From NCBI RefSeq assembly GCF_012927445.1, contig NZ_JABBPD010000008.1, positions 310,001-374,000 on the forward strand: DNA of 64,000 nt. The letters are read 5' to 3'. The notes under the pieces are model-generated. The model was not told where the DNA came from, did no database searches, and saw only the letters and a list, made by a program, of their open reading frames with translations. The stretch's first letter is position 1, and the number at the start of each line of letters is the position of its first letter. The DNA comes from Rhodoferax sp. (lineage in GTDB: Bacteria > Pseudomonadota > Gammaproteobacteria > Burkholderiales > Burkholderiaceae_C). The translations under genes and the position numbers were made by a program. This document shows positions 1 through 7,920 of the stretch, one piece after another.

Positions 1-632
1 TCCACCACCACCGCGAGCTGGTAGGCAAAGCAGCCATCGGCACGCCGGAGCACAAAGTCGCCAACCTCGGCCGACACATCCTGCTGTTGCGGTCCCAGGC
101 GACGGTCGCGCCAGCGGATGATTGAATTTGCTACTATTTCGATAGCTATTTGCGCAGGTAATACGGGGGCTGGAGGTCGATTTGATACATAAGAATCAGT
201 CCGCATCCGCCAGGCGCGTCCGGTCTTGCCGTGCAACCCGGTGCGGCAGGTGCCCGGATAAATCAGCTCGCCATGACGCTCGCGCCCCAGCCCCTGGCGG
301 CTTAGCGCGGTTTCAATGTCTTTGCGGGAACAAGCACAGGGGTAGGCCAGTCCGTTCGTCAGCAACTGGTCCAGCGCCTGCTGGTAGTGCGCGGAGCGCT
401 GCGATTGCCACACCGGTGGCTCGTCGGGCTGAAGGCCACAGGCGCTGAGTTGCTGCAGGATGAACTGGTCCGTGCCCGGCACGCAACGCGGTGTGTCCAC
501 GTCTTCGATGCGAACCAGCCAACGGCCGCCATGGGCGCGCGCGTCCAGCCAACTGGCCAGGGCTGCCACCAGTGAGCCGGCGTGCAGCGGCCCGGTGGGG
601 GAAGGCGCAAACCTTCCACGGTAGCCGGTCAT
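1..632 (-). CDS. gluQ: Glutamyl-Q tRNA(Asp) synthetase, C-terminus cut by window edge
   Basis: Glutamyl-Q tRNA(Asp) synthetases are truncated class I glutamyl-tRNA synthetases that attach glutamate to queuosine in tRNA(Asp). Read from the ATG at 632 the frame is open to base 1, about 210 codons. It begins [20 protein letters not shown], the class I signature with HAGS as the HIGH-like motif. RIEDVD, GRAWRMR and [18 protein letters not shown] follow, all typical of the family. The KMSKS-like motif lies outside the window. The ATG overlaps the TGA of the upstream oxidase gene as ATGA, so the two are probably cotranslated. A copy of the dispersed palindromic repeat (124-180) is read in frame as residues about 152-169, between the GRAWRMR and RWRDRRLG segments, where I would expect a short loop. 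Confidence 0.9.
   Translation of the reverse strand, partial: MTGYRGRFAPSPTGPLHAGSLVAALASWLDARAHGGRWLVRIEDVDTPRCVPGTDQFILQQLSACGLQPDEPPVWQSQRSAHYQQALDQLLTNGLAYPCACSRKDIETALSRQGLGRERHGELIYPGTCRTGLHGKTGRAWRMRTDSYVSNRPPAPVLPAQIAIEIVANSIIRWRDRRLGPQQQDVSAEVGDFVLRRADGCFAYQLAVVV
124..180 (+). repeat. Dispersed palindromic repeat copy 1, inside gluQ
   Basis: The copy reads TGCTACTATTTCGATAGCTA, then TTGCGCA, then ACGGGGGCT. Plus is defined here as hairpin half first and GGGGGCT box last. It lies antisense to gluQ and is translated there as [16 protein letters not shown]. Ten further copies occur in the window. Confidence 0.85.
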
Positions 633-1690
633 GCCACAGCGAGTGCCAGCTCCAAACCTGAGACAAACGCATCTTCCACCCGGTGCCCAAGACACCAGTC
701 GCCGCAGGCGCCGACGCCCATCTTGGCGTCCCACAGATGGGATTTGCCCAGTGGCTGGCTGGTTTGGGCATATCGCCAGCGCTGGCTGTCAATGTGGGCG
801 GGCTCGGCCCGGATGCCGGTGACTTCGGTAAAAGCTTTGAGCAGCTTGGCCTGCACCCGCTCGGCATCGTCATCGATATGCTCTTGTGACCAGGCCGCGC
901 TGGCTTGCACGGTCCAGCGCTCCACGACGCTGCGCCCTGGCTTGCTTGATTCGCGTGCCAGCCAGGCAATGCGGTGGTGTGTGCTGCGGGCGGCATTCCA
1001 CTGTGGCCCCAAGGTGGTCAAGCCCGGCTGTACCGCCTGCGGAAAGGCCAGCATCAGGGTCCAGCAAGGGGTTACTTTGACTTTGTCGATTTGTTTCTCC
1101 ATCCGCTCAAACTGCTGTGCGGTTTGCAGCAACGCACGCGTCTGCTCCGATGGCATGGCCAGCAGCACGACGTCAAATCCCGCAAACACATGACGCGCAT
1201 CACCCGGCCCCTCGGTGTGCAGCTGCCAAAGTTTGGGATGGAGCGCATCACGCTCCAGGTGCGTTACCTTGGTTTCCAGCTCAACATGGTGTTGCTCCAC
1301 CAGGGGCTCTGCCCAGCTGCGGGTCAGGGCGTTCATGCCCGGCGTCGGCACCCAGTGGGCTTCGGTCGAGTGCAGTCCGTTCGCGGCGACCTGGCCGTGC
1401 TCGTCCAGGACCCGCACGTTGTTGGCGCTCCAGGGCTTGCACAGTCCCGGCACGGTTTCCAGCGCTTGCACAAAGCGCGGGTCGCGCACGGTGAAATACT
1501 GGGTTCCGAGGTCAAACGTGCCAAACGGGCTGTTCCGCGTGGCCATCCGTCCCCCAATCCCCCGGCTTTTCTCGAACAAGGTGACTTGGTGGCCCGCTTG
1601 CGCCAGGGTGCGGGCGCAACTAACGCCCGCCATGCCTGCCCCGATGACGGCGATGTTTTTTGTTTCGGGTTTGGATGTGGATTGAGTCAT
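629..1690 (-). CDS. Renalase-like FAD/NAD(P)-binding amine oxidase
   Basis: This is a flavin-dependent oxidoreductase of the NAD(P)-binding Rossmann-like (renalase/amine oxidase) group; the substrate is unknown. Near the N-terminus it shows the dinucleotide-binding motif [18 protein letters not shown], followed by the FAD-contacting [14 protein letters not shown]. Near the C-terminus it has GVGACGDWC, which usually contacts the FAD. I chose the ATG at 1690 (MTQSTSK) because GGAGA lies 8 nt upstream; an in-frame ATG at 1705 is possible. No signal peptide or membrane segment is visible, so it is probably cytoplasmic. The stop overlaps the gluQ start (ATGA) and the LysR gene ends 37 nt upstream, so LysR, oxidase and gluQ may be cotranscribed. 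Confidence 0.8.
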   Translation of the reverse strand: MTQSTSKPETKNIAVIGAGMAGVSCARTLAQAGHQVTLFEKSRGIGGRMATRNSPFGTFDLGTQYFTVRDPRFVQALETVPGLCKPWSANNVRVLDEHGQVAANGLHSTEAHWVPTPGMNALTRSWAEPLVEQHHVELETKVTHLERDALHPKLWQLHTEGPGDARHVFAGFDVVLLAMPSEQTRALLQTAQQFERMEKQIDKVKVTPCWTLMLAFPQAVQPGLTTLGPQWNAARSTHHRIAWLARESSKPGRSVVERWTVQASAAWSQEHIDDDAERVQAKLLKAFTEVTGIRAEPAHIDSQRWRYAQTSQPLGKSHLWDAKMGVGACGDWCLGHRVEDAFVSGLELALAVA

Positions 1691-1727
1691 GAACGGAATC
1701 TCCATGGGTTGTGTTATGTCTTGCACT

Positions 1728-2666
1728 TTACACGCCTCGGTGCCGCTCCAGTAAAGCGGCGCGGGTCGCAGGACTGGTTAATTGGTTCAACCACCAACTC
1801 AGGGCCCGACCCGGGCCTGACTTGGTGACGTTGCGCCACGCGTAATTGACCCGCACAATGCGCTCCGGCCGGGCGACCTTTTTTGCCACCAGGCGCCCGG
1901 TCTCGATGAAGTTGTGGGCCATGCTTTCGGGCACGAACCCACCGCCCAGTCCGCGCAGTTGCGCATCAAGCTTGGCCTGCATGGTCGCCACGGTGAAGAC
2001 GTCCTGTCCGCCCAGCAAGCCGAAGGTCAGGCCGTTGCCGCGGGCGATGGTGTCGGCCACGGCCACCGCGCGGTGCTGCCGGATCAGCTCGTCGCTCAGG
2101 GGTTCCGCGGCCGTGGCCAGCGGGTGATGCGGTGCCACCGCATAGACAAAGCTGACATCACCCAGCGGTTCGCCGTGAATTCCGGCGTAGTTGGTGGACT
2201 CGGGCACCCCCAGTGCCAGGTCAGCCTGGCCCGAGGTCAGCGCCGCGAGCGTGCCTGACAAGGTTTCATCGAGCAGTTTGATGCGGGTGGGCGGATTGAG
2301 GGCAAAAAAGCTTTCACACAGTTCCATCACCGTGGCTTTGGAGATGATGCTGTCCACCGCCACCGTCAGTTGCGGCTCCCAGCCGGTGGCCACGCGTTTG
2401 ACCCGGTTGGCAACCGCATCAATTTCGCTGAGCAGTCGCGTGCCTTCGCGCAGTAGTTCGGCCCCGGCTTCGGTCAGACGGGCCTGGCGCGAACTGCGGT
2501 CGTACAGCAGCACGTCCAGCGCCTCTTCAATCTGGCGCACCCGGTAGGTCAGGGCGCTCGGCACGACGCCCAGGGCGCGGGCCGCCGCGGCAAAACTGCC
2601 GGTGCTTGCGATGGTCTGCAGCATGGCCAGGGCATCAGGGGTCAATACATCGCGGGCGGTTTGCAC
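1728..2666 (-). CDS. LysR-family transcriptional regulator
   Basis: This is a 312-residue LysR-type regulator. An N-terminal winged helix-turn-helix (MLQTIASTGSFAAAARALG to SALTYRVRQIEEAL) is followed by the two-lobed effector-binding domain (VDSIISKATVMELCESFF to residue about 290). The start is GTG at 2666, with AAGGAC about 9 nt upstream. The gene is divergent from a pirin and a flavodoxin gene across a 119-bp gap that holds a 15-bp inverted repeat at 2683-2697. LysR proteins usually control the divergent neighbour, so regulation of the pirin/flavodoxin pair, perhaps in response to quinone or redox stress, is a reasonable inference. The ligand cannot be told. Confidence 0.9.
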   Translation of the reverse strand: MQTARDVLTPDALAMLQTIASTGSFAAAARALGVVPSALTYRVRQIEEALDVLLYDRSSRQARLTEAGAELLREGTRLLSEIDAVANRVKRVATGWEPQLTVAVDSIISKATVMELCESFFALNPPTRIKLLDETLSGTLAALTSGQADLALGVPESTNYAGIHGEPLGDVSFVYAVAPHHPLATAAEPLSDELIRQHRAVAVADTIARGNGLTFGLLGGQDVFTVATMQAKLDAQLRGLGGGFVPESMAHNFIETGRLVAKKVARPERIVRVNYAWRNVTKSGPGRALSWWLNQLTSPATRAALLERHRGV

Positions 2667-2682
2667 TTGTTTGTCCTTTTGG

Positions 2683-2697
2683 TTCGAATTATTTGAA
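2683..2697. promoter_or_regulatory. Candidate LysR operator (inverted repeat)
   Basis: TTCGAATTATTTGAA is an imperfect palindrome of LysR-box size in the gap between the divergent LysR and pirin genes, 17 nt from the LysR start codon. The placement fits autorepression and activation of the divergent operon. The assignment rests on symmetry and position only. Confidence 0.4.
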
Positions 2698-2785
2698 TGA
2701 TGCCATCAAACCCGTGAATGGTTGCACACCCTGGAAGGGGCTAAAGTTCAGCTCAGGAGTTCAAACCATTTGTGGAGCATTCGTC

Positions 2786-3487
2786 ATGTTAATTGTCAGG
2801 AAATCTAAAGATCGCGGCTACGCCGACCACGGTTGGCTCAAGTCATTTCACAGTTTCTCGTTTGCCGGTTATTACGACCCGCAACACATGGGCTGGGGCA
2901 ATCTGCGCGTCATCAACGAGGACTGGATTGCCGCTGGCAAAGGCTTTGGCACCCATGGCCATCGCGACATGGAGATCGTCACCTATGTGTTGAGCGGCTT
3001 ACTGGCGCACAAAGACAGCATGGGCAACGTCAAGACGATCCCGCCGGGCGACGTGCAGCGCATGAGCGCCGGGGCCGGCGTGCAGCACAGCGAGTTCAAT
3101 CACGCGCCTGACGAGACCACCCATTTGCTGCAAATCTGGATTGCGCCCAATGTGACGGGCATCCAGCCAAGCTACGAGCAAAAGACATTTGCAGATACTG
3201 AGAAGCAGGGCAACTTGCGCTTGGTGGCCTCCCGCGATGGGGCCCAGGGTTCCGTCTTGATTCACGCGGATGCGTGTTTGTACGCCGGTTTGTTTGACGG
3301 CGAGCAAACGGCCCAGTTGACGCTGGACCCGGCGCGCAAGTGTTATGTGCACCTGGTGCGTGGTGAGCTTGCCGTCAATGGCGTTGCGCTGGCCACGGGT
3401 GACGCCGCGCTGATTGAAGACGAGAGTCTCCTCACGCTGGACCACGCCCAAGAGGCCGAAGTGCTGGTGTTTGATCTCAGCGCCTAA
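2786..3487 (+). CDS. Pirin family protein (YhhW-like)
   Basis: This is a bicupin pirin of 233 residues, close to the usual length. The N-terminal cupin carries the metal ligands in FGTHGHRDMEIVTYVLSG and in SAGAGVQHSEFNH, i.e. the His-x-His, His and Glu set of pirins. Bacterial members such as YhhW have quercetin 2,3-dioxygenase activity in vitro; the physiological substrate is unclear. I chose the ATG at 2786 because GTGGAGC lies 8 nt upstream and the protein then begins MLIVRKSKDRGYADHGWLKS, as in homologues. A further upstream in-frame start at 2606 would overlap the LysR gene and is unlikely. It is followed after 34 nt by a flavodoxin-like gene in the same direction. Confidence 0.9.
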   Translation: MLIVRKSKDRGYADHGWLKSFHSFSFAGYYDPQHMGWGNLRVINEDWIAAGKGFGTHGHRDMEIVTYVLSGLLAHKDSMGNVKTIPPGDVQRMSAGAGVQHSEFNHAPDETTHLLQIWIAPNVTGIQPSYEQKTFADTEKQGNLRLVASRDGAQGSVLIHADACLYAGLFDGEQTAQLTLDPARKCYVHLVRGELAVNGVALATGDAALIEDESLLTLDHAQEAEVLVFDLSA

Positions 3488-3521
3488 ATTTTCTTAACTT
3501 ACTTATTTCTGGAGTTTTCTA

Positions 3522-4076
3522 ATGGCAAAAGTAGCAGTAGTTTTTCACTCAGGTTATGGTCACACCCTGCGCATGGCACAAGCCGTGGCAGAAGGCGCGG
3601 GCGCCGAATTGGTGGCCATTGACGCAGAAGGCAATTTGACGGAGGCGAACTGGGAAACGCTCAACGCTGCCGACGCCATCATCATGGGTTCGCCCACCTA
3701 CATGGGCAACGTGAGTTGGCAGTTCAAGAAATTTGCCGACGCCTCCAGCAAGCCCTGGTTCAGCCAGACCTGGAAAGACAAGGTTTTTGCCGGCTTCACC
3801 AACAGCGCCACCATGAACGGCGACAAGCTGTCCACGCTGCACTATCTGTTCACCCTGGCCATGCAGCAGAGCGGCATCTGGGTCGGCACCGGGCTGATGC
3901 CCAGCAACACCAAGGCGGCACAGCGCAACGATATCAACTACGTGGGTTCTTTTGCCGGCGCCATGGCGCAGTCGCCGTCGGATTCTTCGCCCGCCGAAAT
4001 GCCCCAAGGCGATCTGGACACCGCCAAACTGTTTGGCCAGCGCGTGGCTGAAGTCACCGCCAAGTTCCGCAGCTAA
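3522..4076 (+). CDS. Flavodoxin-like NAD(P)H-dependent oxidoreductase (WrbA-related)
   Basis: This is a 184-residue flavodoxin-fold protein. The FMN phosphate loop is visible as VVFHSGYGHTLRMAQAVAEG at residues 6-25, and the isoalloxazine loop as MGSPTYMGNVSWQFKKF. Family members reduce quinones with two electrons. TGGAGT lies 9 nt before the ATG. It forms a two-gene unit with the pirin gene, both probably under the divergent LysR regulator. WrbA proper is slightly longer and has a characteristic insert, so I do not assign that name. Confidence 0.85.
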   Translation: MAKVAVVFHSGYGHTLRMAQAVAEGAGAELVAIDAEGNLTEANWETLNAADAIIMGSPTYMGNVSWQFKKFADASSKPWFSQTWKDKVFAGFTNSATMNGDKLSTLHYLFTLAMQQSGIWVGTGLMPSNTKAAQRNDINYVGSFAGAMAQSPSDSSPAEMPQGDLDTAKLFGQRVAEVTAKFRS

Positions 4077-4115
4077 ATCCAACTGGCGGTTGCGGCGCCC
4101 TTGCGCTGGTGGTTG

Positions 4116-4170
4116 TAAGTAGCTATTTATTTAATAGCTACTTGCGCATATTAGACGGGGGCTACAGCCT
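4116..4170 (+). repeat. Dispersed palindromic repeat copy 2, intergenic
   Basis: The best-formed copy: GTAGCTATTTATTTAATAGC is nearly a perfect palindrome, followed by TACTTGCGCA and GACGGGGGCT. It sits between the convergent flavodoxin and trhO genes. No T-run follows the hairpin, so it is not a standard terminator. Confidence 0.85.
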
Positions 4171-4180
4171 GTTTTTATAC

Positions 4181-4915
4181 TTATTTGGTAACGGATAAGT
4201 CGGCGCTGAGGGCGCGGCGTTCGTCAAATACAAAGCAGCTGCCTGTGTAATGCGAGCCGTCGGTTTCTTCGAAATACTTGAGGATGCCGCCTTCAAGCTG
4301 AAACACATGCTCCAGCCCCGCTTCCCGCATCAAAATCGCCGCCTTCTCGCAACGGATGCCGCCGGTACAAAAACTCACCACGGTTTTGTCTTGCAGTTCG
4401 GTCTGGTGGTCGAGCAGCGCTTGCGGGAATTCGGTGAATTTACTGATGCGCCAGTCAATGGCGCCCGCAAACGTGCCGTGATCTACTTCAAAGTCGTTGC
4501 GTGTGTCCAGCGTGACGACGGGCCTGCCACTGTCGTCATGCCCCTGGTCCAGCCAGCGTTTCACCGTGGCGGCAGAGACCGCTGGGGCGCGGCCCGCCGC
4601 CGGAACGATGGTGGGGTGGTCCATGCGGATGATCTCGTTCTTGACTTTGACCAGCATTTTTTTGAACGGTTGGTGGTCTGACCAGCTTTCTTTGGGCGCG
4701 ACATCGCAGAAGCGCGCATCGGCCTGCAACTGGGTCACAAACCCGCGTACCGCCTCGGCGGGTCCGGCCAGAAACAAATTAATGCCTTCTTCGGCCAGCA
4801 GAATCGTGCCTTTGAGTTGCAAGCCCAGTGCGCGCTCAAGCAAGGTGACGCGAAGCTCTGCGGCGTCAGGCAGGGCAACGAATTTATAGGCTGAAATATT
4901 AAGAGTGGTGTTCAC
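4181..4915 (-). CDS. trhO: tRNA uridine(34) hydroxylase / rhodanese family protein
   Basis: TrhO (YceA) proteins use oxygen to hydroxylate U34 of certain tRNAs on the way to 5-oxyacetyl-uridine. An N-terminal acylphosphatase-like half contains ILLAEEGINLFLAG. A rhodanese domain with the loop SFCTGGIRCEKA follows, where the first Cys is the catalytic residue. At 244 residues the protein lacks the cysteine-rich C-terminal extension of the 350-residue E. coli enzyme and ends soon after GGILKYFEETDGSHYTG. It begins MNTTLNISAYKF at an ATG and is divergent from the TonB receptor gene. The oxygen-dependent tRNA role is by family. Confidence 0.87.
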   Translation of the reverse strand: MNTTLNISAYKFVALPDAAELRVTLLERALGLQLKGTILLAEEGINLFLAGPAEAVRGFVTQLQADARFCDVAPKESWSDHQPFKKMLVKVKNEIIRMDHPTIVPAAGRAPAVSAATVKRWLDQGHDDSGRPVVTLDTRNDFEVDHGTFAGAIDWRISKFTEFPQALLDHQTELQDKTVVSFCTGGIRCEKAAILMREAGLEHVFQLEGGILKYFEETDGSHYTGSCFVFDERRALSADLSVTK

Positions 4916-5008
4916 GCCTTGATTTTAGAAGAGCGGGCCACCGTGTCAGTCGGGACGGGCCACTGGCAGGGCAAAATCACCGGATAAAAAATAAAGTTGG
5001 ATCCCTTC

Positions 5009-6973
5009 ATGAATTACTCTTTTCGTCTGATTGCCCTGCTGGGCTGGACCAGTCTGGCCGCAGCGCAAACCCCTGAATCCGTGTCCGAGAAGGACTTTTT
5101 GGGTGACATGCCGATTGTGCTGTCGGTCTCTCGTTTGCCCCAGCGGCTGGACGAGACGCCGGGGGCCGTCACCATCCTGGACCGCAACATGATTCGCTTG
5201 TCCGGTGCGCGCGATGTGGCCGACCTGCTGCGGCTGGTGCCGGGTTTTCAGACCAGTACGTCGTTTGAAAGTGGCGCGCCACTGGCCAGCTACCACGGCG
5301 GGTTTGACGCTTTTTCCGCACGAATGCAAGTGCTGGTCGATGGTCGTTCGGTTTATTCCCCGTACTTTTTGGGCGGCACTGGGCGCGGCTTGCAGACGGT
5401 GGCGTTGGCGGATATTGAGCGCATTGAGGTACTGCGCGGTTCCAACTCGGCGGCTTATGGTGCGCGCGCCATGCTCGGGGTGGTCAATATTGTGACGCGC
5501 CACACGCAGGATACGCTGGGTCTGCAGGCCGCGCTGACCAGCGGGGAAAATGGGATCAACGATTCGCAGGCCCGCATTGGCTGGGGCAAAGAGGATGCCA
5601 GTTACCGTCTGACGGTTGACCGCCGGGCCGATGCCGGACTGACGGGGTCAAATGGCCACAACCAAATTAGCCGCGTCAATTTTCGTGCTGACCTGCGCGG
5701 CCCTGCGAACGACGATATTCAGTTGCGTGCGGGCGGTTTGGAGATTGAGTCCGGCAATGGTTACTCGTATAAAGTTGCCGATCCTCTGCGTGATCGCACT
5801 TTTGGCTCAGGCTACGCTCAACTCGATTGGCGGCGCAGCCTGGGGGAGGACGAAGACCTGGCGTTCAGTCTTTCTCACACCGAAGAGTCTTACCGGGATA
5901 CCTTCCCGTACTCGCTGATCGAATTGAAAAAATTCGTGCCTACTATTAACGATAGCCTTGACATTGAATATAGTGGTCAATCGAGCAGTGACACCGTGTC
6001 CTTGCAGCATACCTTTCGTCATGGCTCAAATTTGCGGGTGGTCTGGGGCGGTGAATTGCGCCGCGAGCAGGTCATTTCCAAGCCGCTGTACAACACCGAT
6101 GCCGCTTTCGTCACGGAGTTCAGCCGCCTGTTTGCCAATGCCGAATGGCGGCTGGCCCGTGATCTGGTGCTCAATGCCGGGTCGATGTTTGAACACAGCA
6201 GCGTGAGTGGCGACAGTCTCGCGCCGCGGTTGATGCTGAATTGGCACGTTGCAGAAGGACAAACACTGCGCGCCGGTGTTTCACAAGCAAATCGACCACC
6301 GAGTACTTTTGAGAAATTCAGCAATGTGCGCTATGCCTCCAATGGTGTTGTACTGCAGGTCGCCACACTGTCCCGTGGCAACGTCCAGCCCGAAAGTGTG
6401 CTGACGCAAGAGATCGGCTACCTCGGCGACTTTCCCAAGTTAGGGGCGAGTCTGGATGTGCGTGCTTTTCACGAGCAGATTAGCGGTTTCGTTCGGAGTC
6501 AACCCTATGCCTTGCCTCCTGGAACTGCTTTGCTTTCAAAGGTTGCTGCGGACTTCATCAACACCGAAGATTTAGCAATTCATGGTGTTGAATACCAATT
6601 GAAATGGCGCCCCTGGCGCGATGGGCAGTTCATCTTCAATCAAGCCTATATAGATATCGAGTCGTTAGACCGTGACACTTCCTGGGGGGCTCCGAAGCTG
6701 GCAAGTTCGCTCACCTTCTTCCAGAAGCTGCCAGGGAACCTGGACTTGAGCCTGATGCATCAGGACAACAGCACCGCATCACCACAGGGATCGACAGGTG
6801 ACCCTGTGGCGATGACACGCACTGACCTGCGTTTAGGTTTGCCCCTGCGCTTTGGCACAAACCGTGGTGAGTTGGCGCTGGTGGTGCAGAACCTGGGCAC
6901 GCCATACCCCGATTTTGATAAAAGTTTTCAGTTCCAGCGCCGGGCCTTTGTGACCCTGCGGGTGGAAAACTGA
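5009..6973 (+). CDS. TonB-dependent outer membrane receptor
   Basis: The protein begins with a signal peptide (MNYSFRLIALLGWTSLAAA). A plug domain at about 35-155 contains LPQRLDETPGAVTILDR, VADLLRLVPGFQ, MQVLVDGRSVYSP and IERIEVLRGSNSAAYG; a 22-strand-type barrel follows to the end at residue 654. Family members import siderophores, cobalamin or other scarce ligands using TonB energy. I chose the ATG at 5009; an in-frame TTG lies 12 nt upstream. No clear Shine-Dalgarno site is visible. The last residues are TLRVEN, without the usual terminal aromatic. It is followed after 17 nt by a periplasmic binding protein and then by a sensor kinase, so uptake and sensing of the same ligand are probably coupled. 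The ligand is unknown. Confidence 0.9.
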   Translation: MNYSFRLIALLGWTSLAAAQTPESVSEKDFLGDMPIVLSVSRLPQRLDETPGAVTILDRNMIRLSGARDVADLLRLVPGFQTSTSFESGAPLASYHGGFDAFSARMQVLVDGRSVYSPYFLGGTGRGLQTVALADIERIEVLRGSNSAAYGARAMLGVVNIVTRHTQDTLGLQAALTSGENGINDSQARIGWGKEDASYRLTVDRRADAGLTGSNGHNQISRVNFRADLRGPANDDIQLRAGGLEIESGNGYSYKVADPLRDRTFGSGYAQLDWRRSLGEDEDLAFSLSHTEESYRDTFPYSLIELKKFVPTINDSLDIEYSGQSSSDTVSLQHTFRHGSNLRVVWGGELRREQVISKPLYNTDAAFVTEFSRLFANAEWRLARDLVLNAGSMFEHSSVSGDSLAPRLMLNWHVAEGQTLRAGVSQANRPPSTFEKFSNVRYASNGVVLQVATLSRGNVQPESVLTQEIGYLGDFPKLGASLDVRAFHEQISGFVRSQPYALPPGTALLSKVAADFINTEDLAIHGVEYQLKWRPWRDGQFIFNQAYIDIESLDRDTSWGAPKLASSLTFFQKLPGNLDLSLMHQDNSTASPQGSTGDPVAMTRTDLRLGLPLRFGTNRGELALVVQNLGTPYPDFDKSFQFQRRAFVTLRVEN

Positions 6974-6990
6974 TGTAGCGAGCCCGGCTA

Positions 6991-7920
6991 GTGCGCCTGC
7001 GTTTTCTGCTCTTTAGTCTCTGGCTGGCCGTGTTCGCTGGGGCTTGCGCTCACGTGGCGGTGGCGGTCGTGATCGTGAGCAGTGAGCGCAGTCCGGCTTA
7101 TGTAGAGGCCGCCGAGGCCTTGGTCAGCGAACTTGAACGTCTTGGCCTGTCGCGTTACGACATGCTGCAGCTCACTGCCCTTGAATGGACAGCCGCAGGC
7201 CCGTTGGCGCCAAAATTATTCATTGCGCTGGGGACGGATGCCGCGAATGCACTGGCCAAATCAGAGTTGAGGGCACCGGTGTTGAGCACGCTGCTGCCGC
7301 GCAGCAGTTTTGAGCGTGTTTTGCGCAAGAGCGGGCGCAAGTCGTCGTCACAGTTTTCGGCTCTTTATCTCGATCAGCCCTTAAGCCGTCAACTGGAGTT
7401 GATCCGCTTGGCCTTGCCCGCGGCCCGGCGTGTTGGGGTGTTGTGGGGGCCTGAATCGCAGGCCCAAGCCCCGGCTTTGAAAACACTGGTGCAAGCCAGT
7501 GGTCTTGATCTCATAGAAGCGACCATTGGACACAATGAGTTGCTTTTCCCCAGCCTCAAAAATGTTCTGGAGGACGCTGATCTGCTGTTGGCGGTGGCTG
7601 ACCCGCAGTTGTACAACAGCAGCAGCATCCAGAATATTCTGCTGGCCTCCTTTCGGGCCAAGGTGCCGTTGGTGGCTTTTTCACCGGCCTATGTTCGAGC
7701 GGGCGCCTTGCTGGCCTTGCATGTGACGCCGACACAAATTGGCCTGCAAGCCGCGACGATTGCCCGTGGCGTGCTACTGGGAAAGGCCTTGTCAGCCAAC
7801 CCGATTTACTCGCTGGACTTCAGCGTTACCGTGAACGAGCATGTCGCCCGTTCGCTGGGCTTGACACTGGATGCGGATGCTTTGCGTGCCCGCTTGCGCA
7901 GCCGGGAGAGCTTGCTATGA
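6991..7920 (+). CDS. Periplasmic ABC-type substrate-binding protein without a transporter
   Basis: This 309-residue protein has an N-terminal hydrophobic signal (RLRFLLFSLWLAVFAGACA) and resembles the ABC_sub_bind family, with two Rossmann-like lobes. One lobe runs from VAVVIVSSERSPAYVEA and the second from RVGVLWGPESQAQAPALK, with LLLAVADPQLYN and LVAFSPAYVRAGALLAL further on. The start is GTG at 6991 with a weak ribosome site. The Cys in GAC-AH could be a lipobox, but the context is imperfect. No permease or ATPase gene is adjacent. The TGA overlaps the ATG of the hybrid kinase as ATGA, so this protein may present a ligand to the kinase rather than serve transport. Confidence 0.8.
   Translation: MRLRFLLFSLWLAVFAGACAHVAVAVVIVSSERSPAYVEAAEALVSELERLGLSRYDMLQLTALEWTAAGPLAPKLFIALGTDAANALAKSELRAPVLSTLLPRSSFERVLRKSGRKSSSQFSALYLDQPLSRQLELIRLALPAARRVGVLWGPESQAQAPALKTLVQASGLDLIEATIGHNELLFPSLKNVLEDADLLLAVADPQLYNSSSIQNILLASFRAKVPLVAFSPAYVRAGALLALHVTPTQIGLQAATIARGVLLGKALSANPIYSLDFSVTVNEHVARSLGLTLDADALRARLRSRESLL

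Noticed and set aside
5938..5960. CTACTATTAACGATAGC in the TonB receptor gene
   Set aside because: Resembles only the palindromic half of the repeat; the conserved second half is missing.
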